Assembly (NCBI GenBank): GCA_900177435.1 | Contig: FXAI01000005.1 | Span: 233,897-297,896 of the forward strand | Length of the DNA stretch: 64,000 nt | DNA from: Alteromonadaceae bacterium Bs31 | GTDB taxonomy: Bacteria > Pseudomonadota > Gammaproteobacteria > Pseudomonadales > Cellvibrionaceae | Reading direction: 5' to 3' | Shown: one piece after another, positions 1-9,544 of the stretch | How positions within the stretch are numbered: position 1 is the stretch's first letter | Layout of the letters: each line of letters begins with the position of its first letter | Notes under the pieces: model-generated | Database searches by the model: none | What the model was told of the DNA's origin: nothing | Seen by the model: the letters and a program-made list of their open reading frames with translations, nothing else | Translations under genes and position numbers: made by a program

Positions 1-483
1 TTTATTTATCTCGACATGAGATACAACAACCTCGACTTCCGCGCCATCCAGAAGCGGCACTTTCACCGTGTCGCCAATGGCGGGCCGTAAATTTTTAACG
101 CCCTCGAGTTTGACTACCTCGTAAGATTTAACTTGCTCGCTCAGCGGTATGCTGGGTTTTTCGTTTATGGTTTTCTCTACTTTCCAACTTTTAGCGGGCT
201 CATTAAGCGGTGTTTTACTGGAGATTGTATCCGTATCGTCGGCGAGAATGCTTTCGGCTTGCTTGATAGTGTTTTCCAATTCGATTAGGGCTTTCTCTGT
301 GTCTACGTTGTGGAGCGAACCTGGTGTGTGTGCATGTGAATTTGGTATTGCTTCTTTTCCTGTCGTTCTCGTTGGGGTGCGAGCATCCTTGTATAGCTGC
401 CATTGGGGCTTAGATACAACAGTAAAAAACACCGCAGATACCAGGGCTGAGCCAGCAATAAAATAAAAAAGTGTTTTTTTCAT
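1..483 (-). CDS. N-terminal part of an unrecognised secreted protein
   Basis: An open frame runs from an ATG at 483 down to the window edge, giving the first 161 residues of a longer protein. It starts with MKKTLFYFIAGSALVSAVFF, a lysine start followed by a hydrophobic stretch, which is a signal peptide or membrane anchor. A polar, low-complexity linker follows. The last visible part (about residues 121-161) has a 'GDTVKVPLLDGAEVEV' segment that looks like a small beta-rich domain. I do not recognise the family. Such an N-terminal segment occurs in some secreted metallopeptidases of marine gammaproteobacteria, but no catalytic motif is in the window, so this is only a guess. It is divergent from the flagellin gene. 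Confidence 0.65.
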   Translation of the reverse strand, partial: MKKTLFYFIAGSALVSAVFFTVVSKPQWQLYKDARTPTRTTGKEAIPNSHAHTPGSLHNVDTEKALIELENTIKQAESILADDTDTISSKTPLNEPAKSWKVEKTINEKPSIPLSEQVKSYEVVKLEGVKNLRPAIGDTVKVPLLDGAEVEVVVSHVEINK

Positions 484-510
484 GGTAAGTTCCAGCAATG
501 CACCTATCTG

Positions 511-539
511 TTTATAAGTGATGAAACCGTATTTAACAA
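511..539 (-). promoter_or_regulatory. Candidate sigma-70 promoter of the minus-strand secreted protein
   Basis: Read on the minus strand: TTGTTA (-35, 4/6), 17 bases, then TATAAA (-10, 5/6). It ends 27 bases before the ATG at 483, so the leader would be short. Found by eye; not tested. Confidence 0.4.
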
Positions 540-655
540 ATGTAAACACGAAATAGCGGCAATTATTTTACCTCTCAATAGACAAATGTTGCCGGTTTTA
601 CTCGTTAAAGAATAAATAGGTGACAGATAAGCCAAAAAAACAGTGTTTTTCATAC

Positions 656-672
656 TTGGCATACCCGTTGCA
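656..672 (+). promoter_or_regulatory. Sigma-54 promoter of flagellin 1
   Basis: TTGGCATACCCGTTGCA matches the -24/-12 consensus TGGCAC-N5-TTGCA with one change (C to T) and the exact GG-N10-GC spacing. The predicted start of transcription is near 683, about 94 bases before the flagellin ATG. No convincing sigma-28 site was found in the same intergenic region. Confidence 0.75.
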
Positions 673-776
673 ATTTCCTCTGTGTATTCCTCTGCTGTTC
701 CAGAATGCTGACAGTCAGAAAGAATTAGTGCTATCACCACGCGGTGAATAGCGACTCATGTTACAGGAGAAAAATT

Positions 777-2519
777 ATGCCTTTAGTTATTAACACTAAC
801 GTTGCCGCACTTAATGCTCAGCGACAACTGGTTAATTCCGGTAATGATATGAGTCAAGCTATGGAGCGACTTGCGTCTGGTAAACGAATTAATACTGCTC
901 GTGATGATGCTGCTGGCTTGGCAATTTCTAACCGACAAACCTCTCAAATTCGTGGTTTGGACCAAGCCATCCGAAATGCAAACGATGGGGTCTCCCTAAT
1001 CCAGACCGCCGAAGGTGCGCTGGATGAGGTGACCAATATTTTGCAGCGAATGCGAGAACTTTCCATTCAGTCTGCTAACGGAATTTATTCTGATGTGGAC
1101 CGTTCTACACTCGATGCCGAGGCTCAACAGCTAAAAGCAGAAATCGATCGTATTGCATCCTCGACAACTTTTAACGGACAGCCCTTGCTGGACGGAAGCT
1201 TGAGTGACGTTGCATTGCAGGTGGGTTCCGAAGCGTATCAGACAATTGATTTGTCTATTCAAGGTTTTAGTACTTCCTCACTGGGCGGTACCTCGGGAGA
1301 CATTGTTGGTGAAGTTACACTAGCGGGCCTGGATTCTTTAACGGCATTCGATGGCACAGCGACAAACAGTATTACCGTTAATGATATTACTCTCAGTAGC
1401 CTAGCGGGTATTTCCGCTGCAGACTCAGTGAATGACGCCTTAGCGATAATTAATGCCGACCTGGATGGTAAAGGTGCGGAAGCTTCAACGCTGGTATCCG
1501 TCGAAGCGGACGCAGCAGGAAGTGGTGTACTGGCTGGTACCAATACCGTCGATATCGTTTTAACGGATGCCGATGGCAATGACCAGTCTTATGTAATATC
1601 AGGAACCAGCAACCTCATTGAATTAGCTGAGGCGATTAATTCAGATACTATTCTTGATGCAAAAATTAACGATGCCGGGAAATTAATTTTATCGGCTGAA
1701 AATGCTGAGAGTGTCAACATAACAGATGCTTCCGGAGCCACAGGTTTAGGCGCAGGGCAACTAGCAACAGATATCTTTTTTGCCCTGGTCTTTACCGACA
1801 CCAGTTCTGCCAGTAACGGTGTTAACTTTGTTACCGATGGCGCAACTGCAGATGTGCAAGCGCTGGGAATAAACACCCAGGATACCGAAGGCAACATTAT
1901 TGGTGTTGCCGGTATAGGTGAAACCAACACCGTACAAAAAGGCGATTTAATTATAAATGGTGTGGATGTCCCTAGCTTTACGGGTGTGGCAGGGGCTGCG
2001 GCAACTATCGATATTGCTATAGTTGCCATCAACTCCATCTCCGAGCAAACGGGCGTTGTTGCCTATGCAGAAACCACAACCACCATTGGTATGCGTTCCA
2101 CCAAGGGGAATGAAATATCGATTAAATACGGTGATGGTGCGACTGCTCAGGACGTATTGGATGCTACCGGTTTGCTCGAGCGAAATGCGCTTAGTGGCAG
2201 CGGGTCAGTTGCGGGTATCGCCATTGACACGGCAGAAGGTGCCCAGCAAGCCATTGATGTGATCGATGTTGCTCTTGAGCAAATTAACTCAACACGATCG
2301 GACCTCGGTGCAATTAACAACAGGTTAGACTTCACTATGAGCAACCTGGCCAATGTTTCCGAAAAAACCTCAGCCGCACGTTCCCGAATAGTGGATGCCG
2401 ATTTCGCATCTGAAACATCCGAGCTGAGCCGAGCACAGGTTTTACAGCAGGCCTCTCAAGCCATGTTGGCCCAGGCGAATGCCCAGCCCCAGCAGGTGCT
2501 TCAGCTTTTGCAGGGCTAG
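777..2519 (+). CDS. fliC: Flagellin 1
   Basis: Filament subunit, 580 residues, exported by the flagellar type III system. The N-terminal D0/D1 domain (residues 1 to about 165) is typical: MPLVINTNVAALNAQRQ, 'ASGKRIN', '[11 protein letters not shown]' and 'QRMRELSIQSANG'. The C-terminal D1/D0 domain (about 490-580) has '[11 protein letters not shown]' and '[11 protein letters not shown]' and ends in LLQG. The roughly 320-residue middle is acidic, rich in Thr/Ala/Gly/Asp and longer than in E. coli-length flagellins; it contains flagellin-IN-like repeats. A GTG 33 bases upstream is in frame, but the ATG at 777 follows 'caggag' at good spacing and begins the conserved N-terminus. Promoter is sigma-54 type, unlike the paralogue at 2903. 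Confidence 0.97.
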   Translation: MPLVINTNVAALNAQRQLVNSGNDMSQAMERLASGKRINTARDDAAGLAISNRQTSQIRGLDQAIRNANDGVSLIQTAEGALDEVTNILQRMRELSIQSANGIYSDVDRSTLDAEAQQLKAEIDRIASSTTFNGQPLLDGSLSDVALQVGSEAYQTIDLSIQGFSTSSLGGTSGDIVGEVTLAGLDSLTAFDGTATNSITVNDITLSSLAGISAADSVNDALAIINADLDGKGAEASTLVSVEADAAGSGVLAGTNTVDIVLTDADGNDQSYVISGTSNLIELAEAINSDTILDAKINDAGKLILSAENAESVNITDASGATGLGAGQLATDIFFALVFTDTSSASNGVNFVTDGATADVQALGINTQDTEGNIIGVAGIGETNTVQKGDLIINGVDVPSFTGVAGAAATIDIAIVAINSISEQTGVVAYAETTTTIGMRSTKGNEISIKYGDGATAQDVLDATGLLERNALSGSGSVAGIAIDTAEGAQQAIDVIDVALEQINSTRSDLGAINNRLDFTMSNLANVSEKTSAARSRIVDADFASETSELSRAQVLQQASQAMLAQANAQPQQVLQLLQG

Positions 2520-2539
2520 CCTGACTCTCCTATGTAAGG

Positions 2540-2569
2540 GGTGCGCCTTAGTTAGTTATAAGGTGCGCC
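2540..2569 (+). terminator. Hairpin after flagellin 1
   Basis: GGTGCGCCTTA (2540-2550) pairs with TAAGGTGCGCC (2559-2569) over 11 positions, two of them G-U, with an 8-base loop, 21 bases after the stop codon. There is no immediate T-run, but T-rich sequence follows near 2590. Probably a terminator or 3'-end stabiliser for a very abundant mRNA. Confidence 0.5.
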
Positions 2570-2732
2570 ATCTTACGCTTTATGTGCCTTTTTTATATTC
2601 CCACTGTTTTAGCTTCCTATTGATCTAAGCCTTAGTGAGTGAATTGGGGGGAATTATTCATTAAAAGCCCGTATGTTCTCTCTGTTATTTTTATGTAAGC
2701 TTATGAAAAACAAGGGGAAATACCTTATTAGT

Positions 2733-2766
2733 CCCTGCATATCAAAGTAAATAGCGGGGCTTTTTA
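2733..2766 (+). terminator. Weak terminator between the flagellin genes
   Basis: CCCTGC (2733-2738) pairs with GCGGGG (2754-2759), including one G-U, across a 15-base loop and is followed by CTTTTTATT. It sits just upstream of the sigma-28 site of flagellin 2. The rest of the 383-base gap (2520-2902) holds no gene that I can see. Confidence 0.35.
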
Positions 2767-2773
2767 TTCATAC

Positions 2774-2800
2774 TAAAGTTTATCCTGTATTAGCCGAAAA
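2774..2800 (+). promoter_or_regulatory. Sigma-28 (FliA) promoter of flagellin 2
   Basis: TAAAGTTT, 11 bases, GCCGAAAA: the -35 box matches the FliA consensus TAAAGTTT-N11-GCCGATAA perfectly and the -10 box differs at one base. Start of transcription would be near 2807, giving a leader of about 95 bases before the ATG at 2903. Confidence 0.85.
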
Positions 2801-2902
2801 GCTGGGTATGAGCGCCAAATCATATTAAAAAGGCGATCTACAAATAAGCAGCCGGACGTTTTAGGCTGGCATTTTTCAGAAACTTTAGATGGGAGGCTTA
2901 TC

Positions 2903-4666
2903 ATGCCTTTAGTAGTCAACAGTAACATTCCTTCACTGAACGCCCAGCGTCAGTTGCTGCAGTCCGGCGCAGACTTGGATAAAGCCAGTGAACGTTTGGC
3001 ATCCGGTAAACGCATTAACTCTGCGGCGGATGACGCGGCGGGTCTTGCCATTTCCAACCGTCAAACGTCTCAGATTCGCGGCCTCGACCAGGCAATTCGA
3101 AATGCAAACGACGGTATTTCACTTATTCAAACCGCCGAAGGAGCATTGGACGAAACAACCAATATTCTTCAACGTATGCGTGAGCTGGCCATTCAGTCAG
3201 CTAACGGCATCTACTCCGATGCAGATAGGGGTACTCTGGATGCAGAAGTTCAGCAGTTAAAAGCTGAAATTGATCGTATTGCCGATACAACCGCTTTTAA
3301 CGGCCAAAATATTCTAGATGGCTCCCTGGGAGATGTAGCCTTGCAGGTTGGTTCTGAATCCAATCAAACCATCGACCTTTCCATTGACGGTTTTAATACC
3401 AATTCATTGGGTGGATCTGCGGGTGATATCGTTGGTGAAGCATCCGGAGGTCTTGCATCCTTGCAAGCATTTACCGGTGCTGCAGCGGATAACACGCTGT
3501 ACATCAATGATGTGGCTTTGAGCACCCTTGCCAATGCCACAACGGTAAATGAGGCAATGACCACCATCAACTCAGACCTGGACGGTAAAGGTGCGGAAGC
3601 GTCTTCCCTCGTTTCCTACACTGCGAACGACACTGGTGACGGTCAGTTAATTGCCGGTACAGATAATTTGGTTATCACCGTTGTGGATGGCGATGGCGAA
3701 ACCCAAGCCTACTCCATTACTGGTACCAATAGTTTGCAGGAATTAGCGGATAAAATATCTTCAGATACCACAGTTACGGCCTCCATAAGCGATAAAGGAA
3801 AGCTTGTTTTAAGTCAGGAAAACGCGACCTCCATTGTCGTTACTGACGGCGCAGGAACCGAAGCGGCAGACGCAGCAGGTATCGATGGCGCTGAATTAAC
3901 GAATTTCCGTTTAGTGCTAACAGACACCAGTGCTGATAAAAGCGGCGTGAAAGTGGAAGGCGGTGATGACACAGCGGCTACTGCTAACATGATGACCCTG
4001 GTTCAGGCTGCAGGCCTGGATGTACAGGACGACATGGGTAATCTGCAAGGTTCAGATATTGCCAACAGTGCAGGCCTTAATGCGGGTGACCTTATTATTA
4101 ATGGCGTAGAAATCGGTGCAGTTGCAAACGAAGCAAGCGTCGGTGCACAGCGAACGTCTTTAATTGAAGCGATAAACAAACTTAGCAGCGAAACTGGTGT
4201 AGTTGCATCGATAGGTGTGAATGATGGTGCTGCCGGTATTGCCTTAAGTTCGGTAACGGGCGACCTGAGCATTAAGTACGGTGACAATACTACTGCGGCG
4301 ATAGTCTTCGGTGATACCGGTTTGCAGGAGCGTAATTCCGCTGCAGGTGCTGGCTCAATTGCTGGTGTTAGCGTGGGAAGCGAGTCCAAGGCACAGGCAG
4401 CGATAGGTACCATCGACACCGCTCTAGAGCAAATCAACGCCACTCGCGCAGATTTGGGTGCGATTAATAACCGCCTCGACTTTACTGTATCCAACCTGGG
4501 TAATGTATCTGAAAACACCTCAGCTGCTCGATCTCGAATCGTGGACGCTGACTTCGCTTCAGAAACGGCAAACCTCAGCAGGGCACAGGTACTGCAGCAG
4601 GCTTCACAGGCAATGTTGGCGCAGGCTAATGCACGGCCTCAACAAGTACTTTCACTCTTACAGTAA
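2903..4666 (+). CDS. fliC: Flagellin 2
   Basis: Second filament subunit, 587 residues. The N-terminal ~165 and C-terminal ~95 residues are nearly the same as in flagellin 1 ('[21 protein letters not shown]', '[19 protein letters not shown]'), showing paralogy by duplication. The middle keeps the same layout (several '[11 protein letters not shown]' and 'GDLIINGVE' type segments shared in order) but has diverged strongly. Start ATG follows 'gggagg' at good spacing. It is driven by a sigma-28 promoter, so it should appear after hook completion, later than flagellin 1. FlaG follows 90 bases downstream. Confidence 0.97.
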   Translation: MPLVVNSNIPSLNAQRQLLQSGADLDKASERLASGKRINSAADDAAGLAISNRQTSQIRGLDQAIRNANDGISLIQTAEGALDETTNILQRMRELAIQSANGIYSDADRGTLDAEVQQLKAEIDRIADTTAFNGQNILDGSLGDVALQVGSESNQTIDLSIDGFNTNSLGGSAGDIVGEASGGLASLQAFTGAAADNTLYINDVALSTLANATTVNEAMTTINSDLDGKGAEASSLVSYTANDTGDGQLIAGTDNLVITVVDGDGETQAYSITGTNSLQELADKISSDTTVTASISDKGKLVLSQENATSIVVTDGAGTEAADAAGIDGAELTNFRLVLTDTSADKSGVKVEGGDDTAATANMMTLVQAAGLDVQDDMGNLQGSDIANSAGLNAGDLIINGVEIGAVANEASVGAQRTSLIEAINKLSSETGVVASIGVNDGAAGIALSSVTGDLSIKYGDNTTAAIVFGDTGLQERNSAAGAGSIAGVSVGSESKAQAAIGTIDTALEQINATRADLGAINNRLDFTVSNLGNVSENTSAARSRIVDADFASETANLSRAQVLQQASQAMLAQANARPQQVLSLLQ

Positions 4667-4698
4667 CCTGAAGGTAAGTACACCAAAAGGTAACTTGG

Positions 4699-4732
4699 TT
4701 CCCCGGTTTGCGTTCTACTAGCAACTGGGGAA
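4699..4732 (+). terminator. Hairpin between flagellin 2 and flaG
   Basis: TTCCCC (4699-4704) pairs with GGGGAA (4727-4732); inner bases (GGTT with AACT) extend the stem. There is no T-run. It could act as an mRNA 3' barrier or partial terminator that keeps flaG expression below that of flagellin. Confidence 0.35.
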
Positions 4733-4755
4733 TTAAGGGAGAAGAGGGTTAACCC

Positions 4756-5148
4756 ATGATTGAAGTACGAAATACAGCACCAGCACCGCTACAGTCAGCT
4801 GTGCCTGCTTCATCAAAGGGGGCTGTTGAAGCTCGGAGTACTGGTGGCAATAATTTGCCGAGTACTATTGAAAACCAGACAAAAAATTCCGCAGACGAGG
4901 TGTCACAAGCACCGAAGCGAGAGGAGCCGAAACTGGAGTCGGCGGTTGCAACAATTAGCGATTATGTGCAATCCATTCAAAGGGATCTACAATTTTCAAT
5001 AGATGATGAGCTTGAAAAAACCGTAATTAAAGTGGTCGATGGTGATTCGGGAGAATTGATTCGACAGATTCCAGAAGAAGCGTTTCTGGAGTTGGCACGG
5101 AAGTTGAGAGAAGACGGAGAGTTACGGTTGGTGAATGCGCTTGGATAA
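4756..5148 (+). CDS. flaG: FlaG-family protein
   Basis: 130 residues. The N-terminal half (to about residue 65) is polar and poorly conserved; the C-terminal half has the FlaG family pattern: 'LQFSIDDELEKTVIKVVDGDSGELIRQIP' split over residues ~76-104, then a short helical end. FlaG proteins influence filament length in polar flagellates and usually lie between flagellin and fliD, as here. The ATG is preceded by a purine-rich 'gggagaagaggg'. Likely read from the sigma-28 promoter of flagellin 2, past the hairpin at 4699. Confidence 0.9.
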   Translation: MIEVRNTAPAPLQSAVPASSKGAVEARSTGGNNLPSTIENQTKNSADEVSQAPKREEPKLESAVATISDYVQSIQRDLQFSIDDELEKTVIKVVDGDSGELIRQIPEEAFLELARKLREDGELRLVNALG

Positions 5149-5162
5149 CACCGGTTAATTCA

Positions 5163-5228
5163 CTCTGGCTCAGCCAGAGATGAGGAAGGCGATAGGAAGG
5201 CGCGTGGAAAATCTACGCGTCTTTTGTT
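5163..5228 (+). terminator. Two hairpins after flaG
   Basis: CTCTGGC/GCCAGAG (5163-5179, loop TCA) is a perfect 7-bp hairpin 15 bases after the flaG stop. A second one, CGCGT/ACGCG (5201-5219), is followed by TCTTTTGTT. The second is the better candidate for a rho-independent terminator. No promoter with good spacing was found between it and fliD. Confidence 0.45.
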
Positions 5229-5323
5229 CATTTTTCAGCTCTGTATTTTTGGTTTTAAGCAGCACTTAAAGTACCGCTGTTGTTTATAAGGAAGTAAAGA
5301 ATGGTTGGTGAACGGAGAAGTAT

Positions 5324-7411
5324 ATGATTGATAACAATATTATCCAGTCGATTGGTGCCGGTTCCGGCATCGATACCTCCAACCTTACCAAACAGTTAAC
5401 GGAAATAGAGCGTGCGGCGCCACAAAATCGCATTGACACCAAGCGAGATAAAGCCGAAACGCAAATATCAGATTACGGCCTAATGAGCAACGCAATGGCC
5501 ACACTTCAAGATGCAGCCAATGTGTTAAGTGAGCCGGAAGGTTTATTCAGTAAATCTGCATCATTTACTCAGAGTAATGCTCTGGTTCCAGTTGAGTTAG
5601 ACACAGAAGTCCAACCCGGAACTTACACATTCACTGTAGAAGCTATCGCCAGTTCGCAATCCCTGACATCAGCATCGTTTGCTGCGCCTACGGATGCGGT
5701 AGGCGAAGGGGTTTTAACCTTTCGTTTTGGTAATGCCACAGTAGATGGTGCAGGCGCCATGCTTGCTCTCGACGGCTTCAGCCAGGATTTGGAGGCTGAC
5801 GAGGTCGACATTACCATTGACAGTAATAATAATTCTCTGGAAGGCCTGCGTGACACTATCAATGAGGCTGATTTTGGCGTTCAGGCCAGTATAGTAAACG
5901 ATGGTTTGAATGGTTACGTACTGCAGATTACGGCTGAATCGGGCGCTAATAATGAAATAGAAATATCCGTCGCTGAGGCGGGCGGTTCACCGACAGACAA
6001 CGACAATACCGGATTAAGCCGTTTTACCTTTAACGAAACTGCTTCGCAGTTAATACAAAAACAGGGAGGTCAGGACGCCGAGTTAAGCATTAATGGCTTA
6101 ACCGTGTATCGGGAATCCAATACTATCGATGACATAGTCGAGGGTTTGAAACTCGACATATTGGAGCCAGATCCCGGAACACCAATTACCATCACAATAA
6201 CCGATGACAAAGCCTTCGCAGAGCAAAATATTCGCGATTTTGTCGAAGCCTATAATTTATTCCTTGAAGCCATAGAACCCGCAATTGGCACTAAAGAGCA
6301 GGAAAACGAGGACGGGGATAATGAGAGAGTTATTGGTTCTTTGGCGAACGATGCGCTGGCTAAATCCATGTTGTCACAAATTAGAAGCGTTATTGGTAGC
6401 GCAACGCCTGGTTTAGCCGACTCAAGATATACCTCCTTGGGCGCTATAGGTATTCGTACAGAGCTGGACGGTACAATGAGTATCGATGATAAGTCCCTCA
6501 GCGAAGCTTTTGAAAAAGATTTTGAAGCTGTTCAAAAACTGTTTGCGCCCAATGTCACAACCAGTGACAACGACATTTACATTAACAGTTATAACGATTA
6601 CACCAGCGCGGGCGAATATGACATTGAGGTGACTACCGCGCCCTCAAAAGGTAACTATGAGGGTGGTACGCTGGGTGGAATAACAGCGTTTCCTGATTTT
6701 GATACAAGTGGCCAAGTCTACGAGTTTAGTATCGCCGTAAATGGTACTGCGTCCGGCATTATTACTATCGCCGAAGCAAGCTATGCCGATCAGGATGCCC
6801 TGGCCGCGGCTATTCAGGCAGGGATAAATAACGATAGCAATATCTCTGACGACGGTGCATCCGTAAGCGTTAGCTATAACTCAGATAATAATCGCTTTGA
6901 TATTGTTTCTAATAAATACGGTTCCTCCTCACAGGTAACCGTATTAACCGCACATACAGACATCGAGACCGACCTGGGCTTAGCGGTTGCTGCTGGCACG
7001 GCGGGCACTACTGTGGCAGGTACTGTGAATGGCACCGCCGGTTTCGGTTCTTCGAACGTTTTATTGCCCGCGATAGGACAGCCCGGTGAAGGTTTGGCGC
7101 TTATTGTTGGTGAGTCGGCGACAAGCGCAACCGTTAATTTCTCGCGCGGTTTTGCCGGTGAGTTAGATGCGCTACTCGAGGAGTTTTTGGGTGGCAATGG
7201 TTTGATTGCTACTCGGGAAACAAGCCTGGAAGATAGCCTGGATAAACTGGACGATGACCAGAAAAAGCTCGATCGTCGTATGTCTTCGTATGAGGAAAGA
7301 TTAATTAATCAATTTATAGCGATGGAGCGCATACTCGCCAGCCTTAATACCTCCGGCTCCTTTCTGGAAAACCTCATTGATACCTTGCCCTTCACCGCCA
7401 GTAGAGACTAA
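5324..7411 (+). CDS. fliD: Flagellar filament cap protein FliD
   Basis: 695 residues. FliD caps the growing filament and folds flagellin at the tip. The N-terminal coiled-coil part starts 'IIQSIGAGSGIDTSNLTKQL', typical of FliD_N (about residues 5-105). The FliD_C region follows, with 'AEQNIRDFVEAYN' near 305 and 'YTSLGAIGIRTELDGTMSI' near 370. The C-terminal coil ('DKLDDDQKKLDRRMSSYEERL', then 'RLINQFIAMERILASLN') is classic. At 695 residues it is longer than the common 450-480, because of an added Thr/Ala/Gly-rich middle (about 415-600), in step with the long flagellins. Start ATG follows 'cggagaag'. Confidence 0.96.
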   Translation: MIDNNIIQSIGAGSGIDTSNLTKQLTEIERAAPQNRIDTKRDKAETQISDYGLMSNAMATLQDAANVLSEPEGLFSKSASFTQSNALVPVELDTEVQPGTYTFTVEAIASSQSLTSASFAAPTDAVGEGVLTFRFGNATVDGAGAMLALDGFSQDLEADEVDITIDSNNNSLEGLRDTINEADFGVQASIVNDGLNGYVLQITAESGANNEIEISVAEAGGSPTDNDNTGLSRFTFNETASQLIQKQGGQDAELSINGLTVYRESNTIDDIVEGLKLDILEPDPGTPITITITDDKAFAEQNIRDFVEAYNLFLEAIEPAIGTKEQENEDGDNERVIGSLANDALAKSMLSQIRSVIGSATPGLADSRYTSLGAIGIRTELDGTMSIDDKSLSEAFEKDFEAVQKLFAPNVTTSDNDIYINSYNDYTSAGEYDIEVTTAPSKGNYEGGTLGGITAFPDFDTSGQVYEFSIAVNGTASGIITIAEASYADQDALAAAIQAGINNDSNISDDGASVSVSYNSDNNRFDIVSNKYGSSSQVTVLTAHTDIETDLGLAVAAGTAGTTVAGTVNGTAGFGSSNVLLPAIGQPGEGLALIVGESATSATVNFSRGFAGELDALLEEFLGGNGLIATRETSLEDSLDKLDDDQKKLDRRMSSYEERLINQFIAMERILASLNTSGSFLENLIDTLPFTASRD

Positions 7412-7434
7412 TTAAGCGGTTTATTGGTGCATAT

Positions 7435-7450
7435 ATTGCGTGCACGAAAC
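7435..7450 (+). promoter_or_regulatory. Possible sigma-54 promoter of the methyltransferase gene
   Basis: TGGTGCATATATTGCG keeps GG-N10-GC spacing and a perfect TTGC, but the -24 box is TGGTGC instead of TGGCAC. It lies 24 bases after the fliD stop and 58 before the next ATG. Weaker than the other sites in the window. Confidence 0.35.
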
Positions 7451-7508
7451 CTGCGGAGCGCTGTTTGGCCGCAAGCTGCCAATTTGAATAATCAGTACGG
7501 GAGTCTTA

Positions 7509-9518
7509 ATGCATTACCAATCCGCTGCGAATAAGGTAAACCCGAGAGGGAATAGCAAGCCTGTAACTCTGTGGTTTGAAGAGGCGATTGATAGGTACAC
7601 CAAGGGAAACCTCAAGGCAGCCAGGTCGCTGGCAAGTAGGGCCTTTAAGAAAAACCCTGACGATGCAAACGTGGAGTTTTTATACGGTTTATGTGCCGAG
7701 AAGGATGGTAATTCCACTGCGGCGATAAAACACTACCAAAATGCAATTGCTATTGGCGCTGAGTCCTTTGTTTACAAAAAGCAGCTTGCCGACTTATATC
7801 AGCGCTTAGCTAGTTTTGCATCCGCAGAAAAAATCTATCTAGAACTAAAAGCAGAACAGCCAGATAATAAAAAGATGTTGGAAAATATGGCCTTGAACTG
7901 GGCCGGAATGGGTAAGCATCTCAACAGCTTTTTACTGTACAAAGAAATGTATGATCTTGGTATTCTTGATAAAAAAAATCAGCCTAAGATGGCAGCAATG
8001 TTGGCTCAAGTAAAAGAGTCTGAACTCAGCGAGTCTCTTGAGGCCGCATTACTCACTACGCTGAGTTTTGACAATGTTTGCCATATTTTACTGTCTCAGC
8101 CCATTAGCCGGTACCTGACTAAAAAATTCGCGGGCTTGACTGAATTTAACCAAAAGGCTTTTGAGTCGCTAGTGCTAGACCCGCTATTTAACGCTGCGCT
8201 ATCAAGGTTGGTACTGGTGGGTGTTGCGCTTGAAAAAATAACACAAAAAGCTCGAGAGTTGATTCTGTGCCAAGCCTTGAGCGGGCAAACCCTCAGCCCT
8301 GTTTATACAGCGTTTGCGGCAAATATCGCCCGGCAGGCGGAGTTAAAAGAGTACGTGTTGTTTGTGGGAGATACAGAGCAGCAGCTATTAAAACAGCTGG
8401 AAGACCTGCTGGCTATTCAAGCGCTTAAGCCGGCTTGGTCTCCTGTGGATAGTGAGCTGATTTTACTCTGTCTCAGCATGTACACGCGTCTATCTAGCCT
8501 TAAATGTAGCGATAAATTTAGTGCAGTTGTTCTCGAAAAATGGCCAAACTTACTTCAGAGCATTGTAAAGTCGACAATTTTCGATGTCGAAGATGAAATA
8601 GCTCTTGCCGCAAAGGTGAGCTCATTAACACCGATAAAAGATGGGGTGTCATCCAGTGTTCAAGGTCAGTATGAGGAGAGCCCCTATCCACGTTGGGCAT
8701 CGGTCAATCACCACGCTCCACTTACTCCCCGTTCTTTCCTGAAAGCGCAATTTCCGTGGATAGAAGCTCCTGAGTCATTCACCAATTCCAGTATCGATGT
8801 GCTGGTCGCTGGGTGTGGTACCGGTAGGCAACCGGTTGAAATGGCCATGATGTTGCCTGGAAGTCGCATTTTTGCAATAGACCTCAGTCGCAGAAGTCTT
8901 GCCTATGCGAAAAGAAAAGCGAAAGAATTTGGGCTGAAAAATATTGAATTCCACCATGCAGATATTTTAAATCTCGGAGAGCTGAATAAAACCTTTGACC
9001 TGATTGTATCTACCGGTGTAATTCATCACATGGCGGAGCCTAATGCCGGCTGGGCAGTACTACGTGATTTACTGCGCGACGATGGTCTCTTGCATCTTGC
9101 TCTCTATAGCGCCGTTGCGCGAGAAGAAGTGAGAAAGCAAAGGGAGTTTATTTCAAAGCTCAAGCTGGAGCCCAGTGCGGAGAATATCCGCAAGTACCGA
9201 CAGGCAATGATGGATCGGGAGCCCAACAATAAACTCTATAAATACCACGATTTCTGGACAATGAGTGAATGCAGGGACCTGCTTTTTCATGTGCAGGAAC
9301 ACCAGTACACCTGGCTGGGTATAAAGCAGGCGTGTGACACCCTGGCGATGAAATTTCGTGGTGTGCAGGCCCCGGCAAAAATAATGAACAGGTTTTCTAA
9401 GCAGTTCGCGGATAATGATTCAAAAATGGATTTGACGTGTTGGCATGCCTTCGAGTTAAACAATCCAGCAGCCTTCAGTGGTATGTATAGCTTTTTGTGT
9501 TCAAAGGCACAAGCTTAA
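7509..9518 (+). CDS. TPR protein with SAM-dependent methyltransferase domain
   Basis: 669 residues. The N-terminal part (about 15-160) is helical with TPR-like repeats ('LYGLCAEKDGNSTAAIKHYQNAI'-type units). A long helical spacer follows. The C-terminal class I methyltransferase begins near residue 430, with motif I 'VLVAGCGTGRQP', acidic strand end 'IFAIDLSRRSL', 'FHHADIL' and motif IV-like 'LIVSTGVIHHM'. Such TPR-methyltransferases occur in glycan or protein modification loci. Lying between fliD and fliS, it may methylate flagellin side chains or a flagellin glycan, with the TPR part holding the substrate. That is inference from position; no nearby sugar-synthesis genes support the glycan version. 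It could instead be a general protein methyltransferase. Confidence 0.8.
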   Translation: MHYQSAANKVNPRGNSKPVTLWFEEAIDRYTKGNLKAARSLASRAFKKNPDDANVEFLYGLCAEKDGNSTAAIKHYQNAIAIGAESFVYKKQLADLYQRLASFASAEKIYLELKAEQPDNKKMLENMALNWAGMGKHLNSFLLYKEMYDLGILDKKNQPKMAAMLAQVKESELSESLEAALLTTLSFDNVCHILLSQPISRYLTKKFAGLTEFNQKAFESLVLDPLFNAALSRLVLVGVALEKITQKARELILCQALSGQTLSPVYTAFAANIARQAELKEYVLFVGDTEQQLLKQLEDLLAIQALKPAWSPVDSELILLCLSMYTRLSSLKCSDKFSAVVLEKWPNLLQSIVKSTIFDVEDEIALAAKVSSLTPIKDGVSSSVQGQYEESPYPRWASVNHHAPLTPRSFLKAQFPWIEAPESFTNSSIDVLVAGCGTGRQPVEMAMMLPGSRIFAIDLSRRSLAYAKRKAKEFGLKNIEFHHADILNLGELNKTFDLIVSTGVIHHMAEPNAGWAVLRDLLRDDGLLHLALYSAVAREEVRKQREFISKLKLEPSAENIRKYRQAMMDREPNNKLYKYHDFWTMSECRDLLFHVQEHQYTWLGIKQACDTLAMKFRGVQAPAKIMNRFSKQFADNDSKMDLTCWHAFELNNPAAFSGMYSFLCSKAQA

Positions 9519-9544
9519 TTATAAATAAATATTATGGGAGCCAC

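Noticed and set aside
1259-2353. Long open frames on the minus strand inside flagellin 1 (also 3364-4518 inside flagellin 2)
   Set aside because: They mirror the repetitive coding of the flagellin and have no RBS or recognisable domain.
5230-5323. Possible sigma-54 site before fliD (GG near 5252 and GC downstream)
   Set aside because: The spacing is nine bases, not ten, and neither box fits otherwise.
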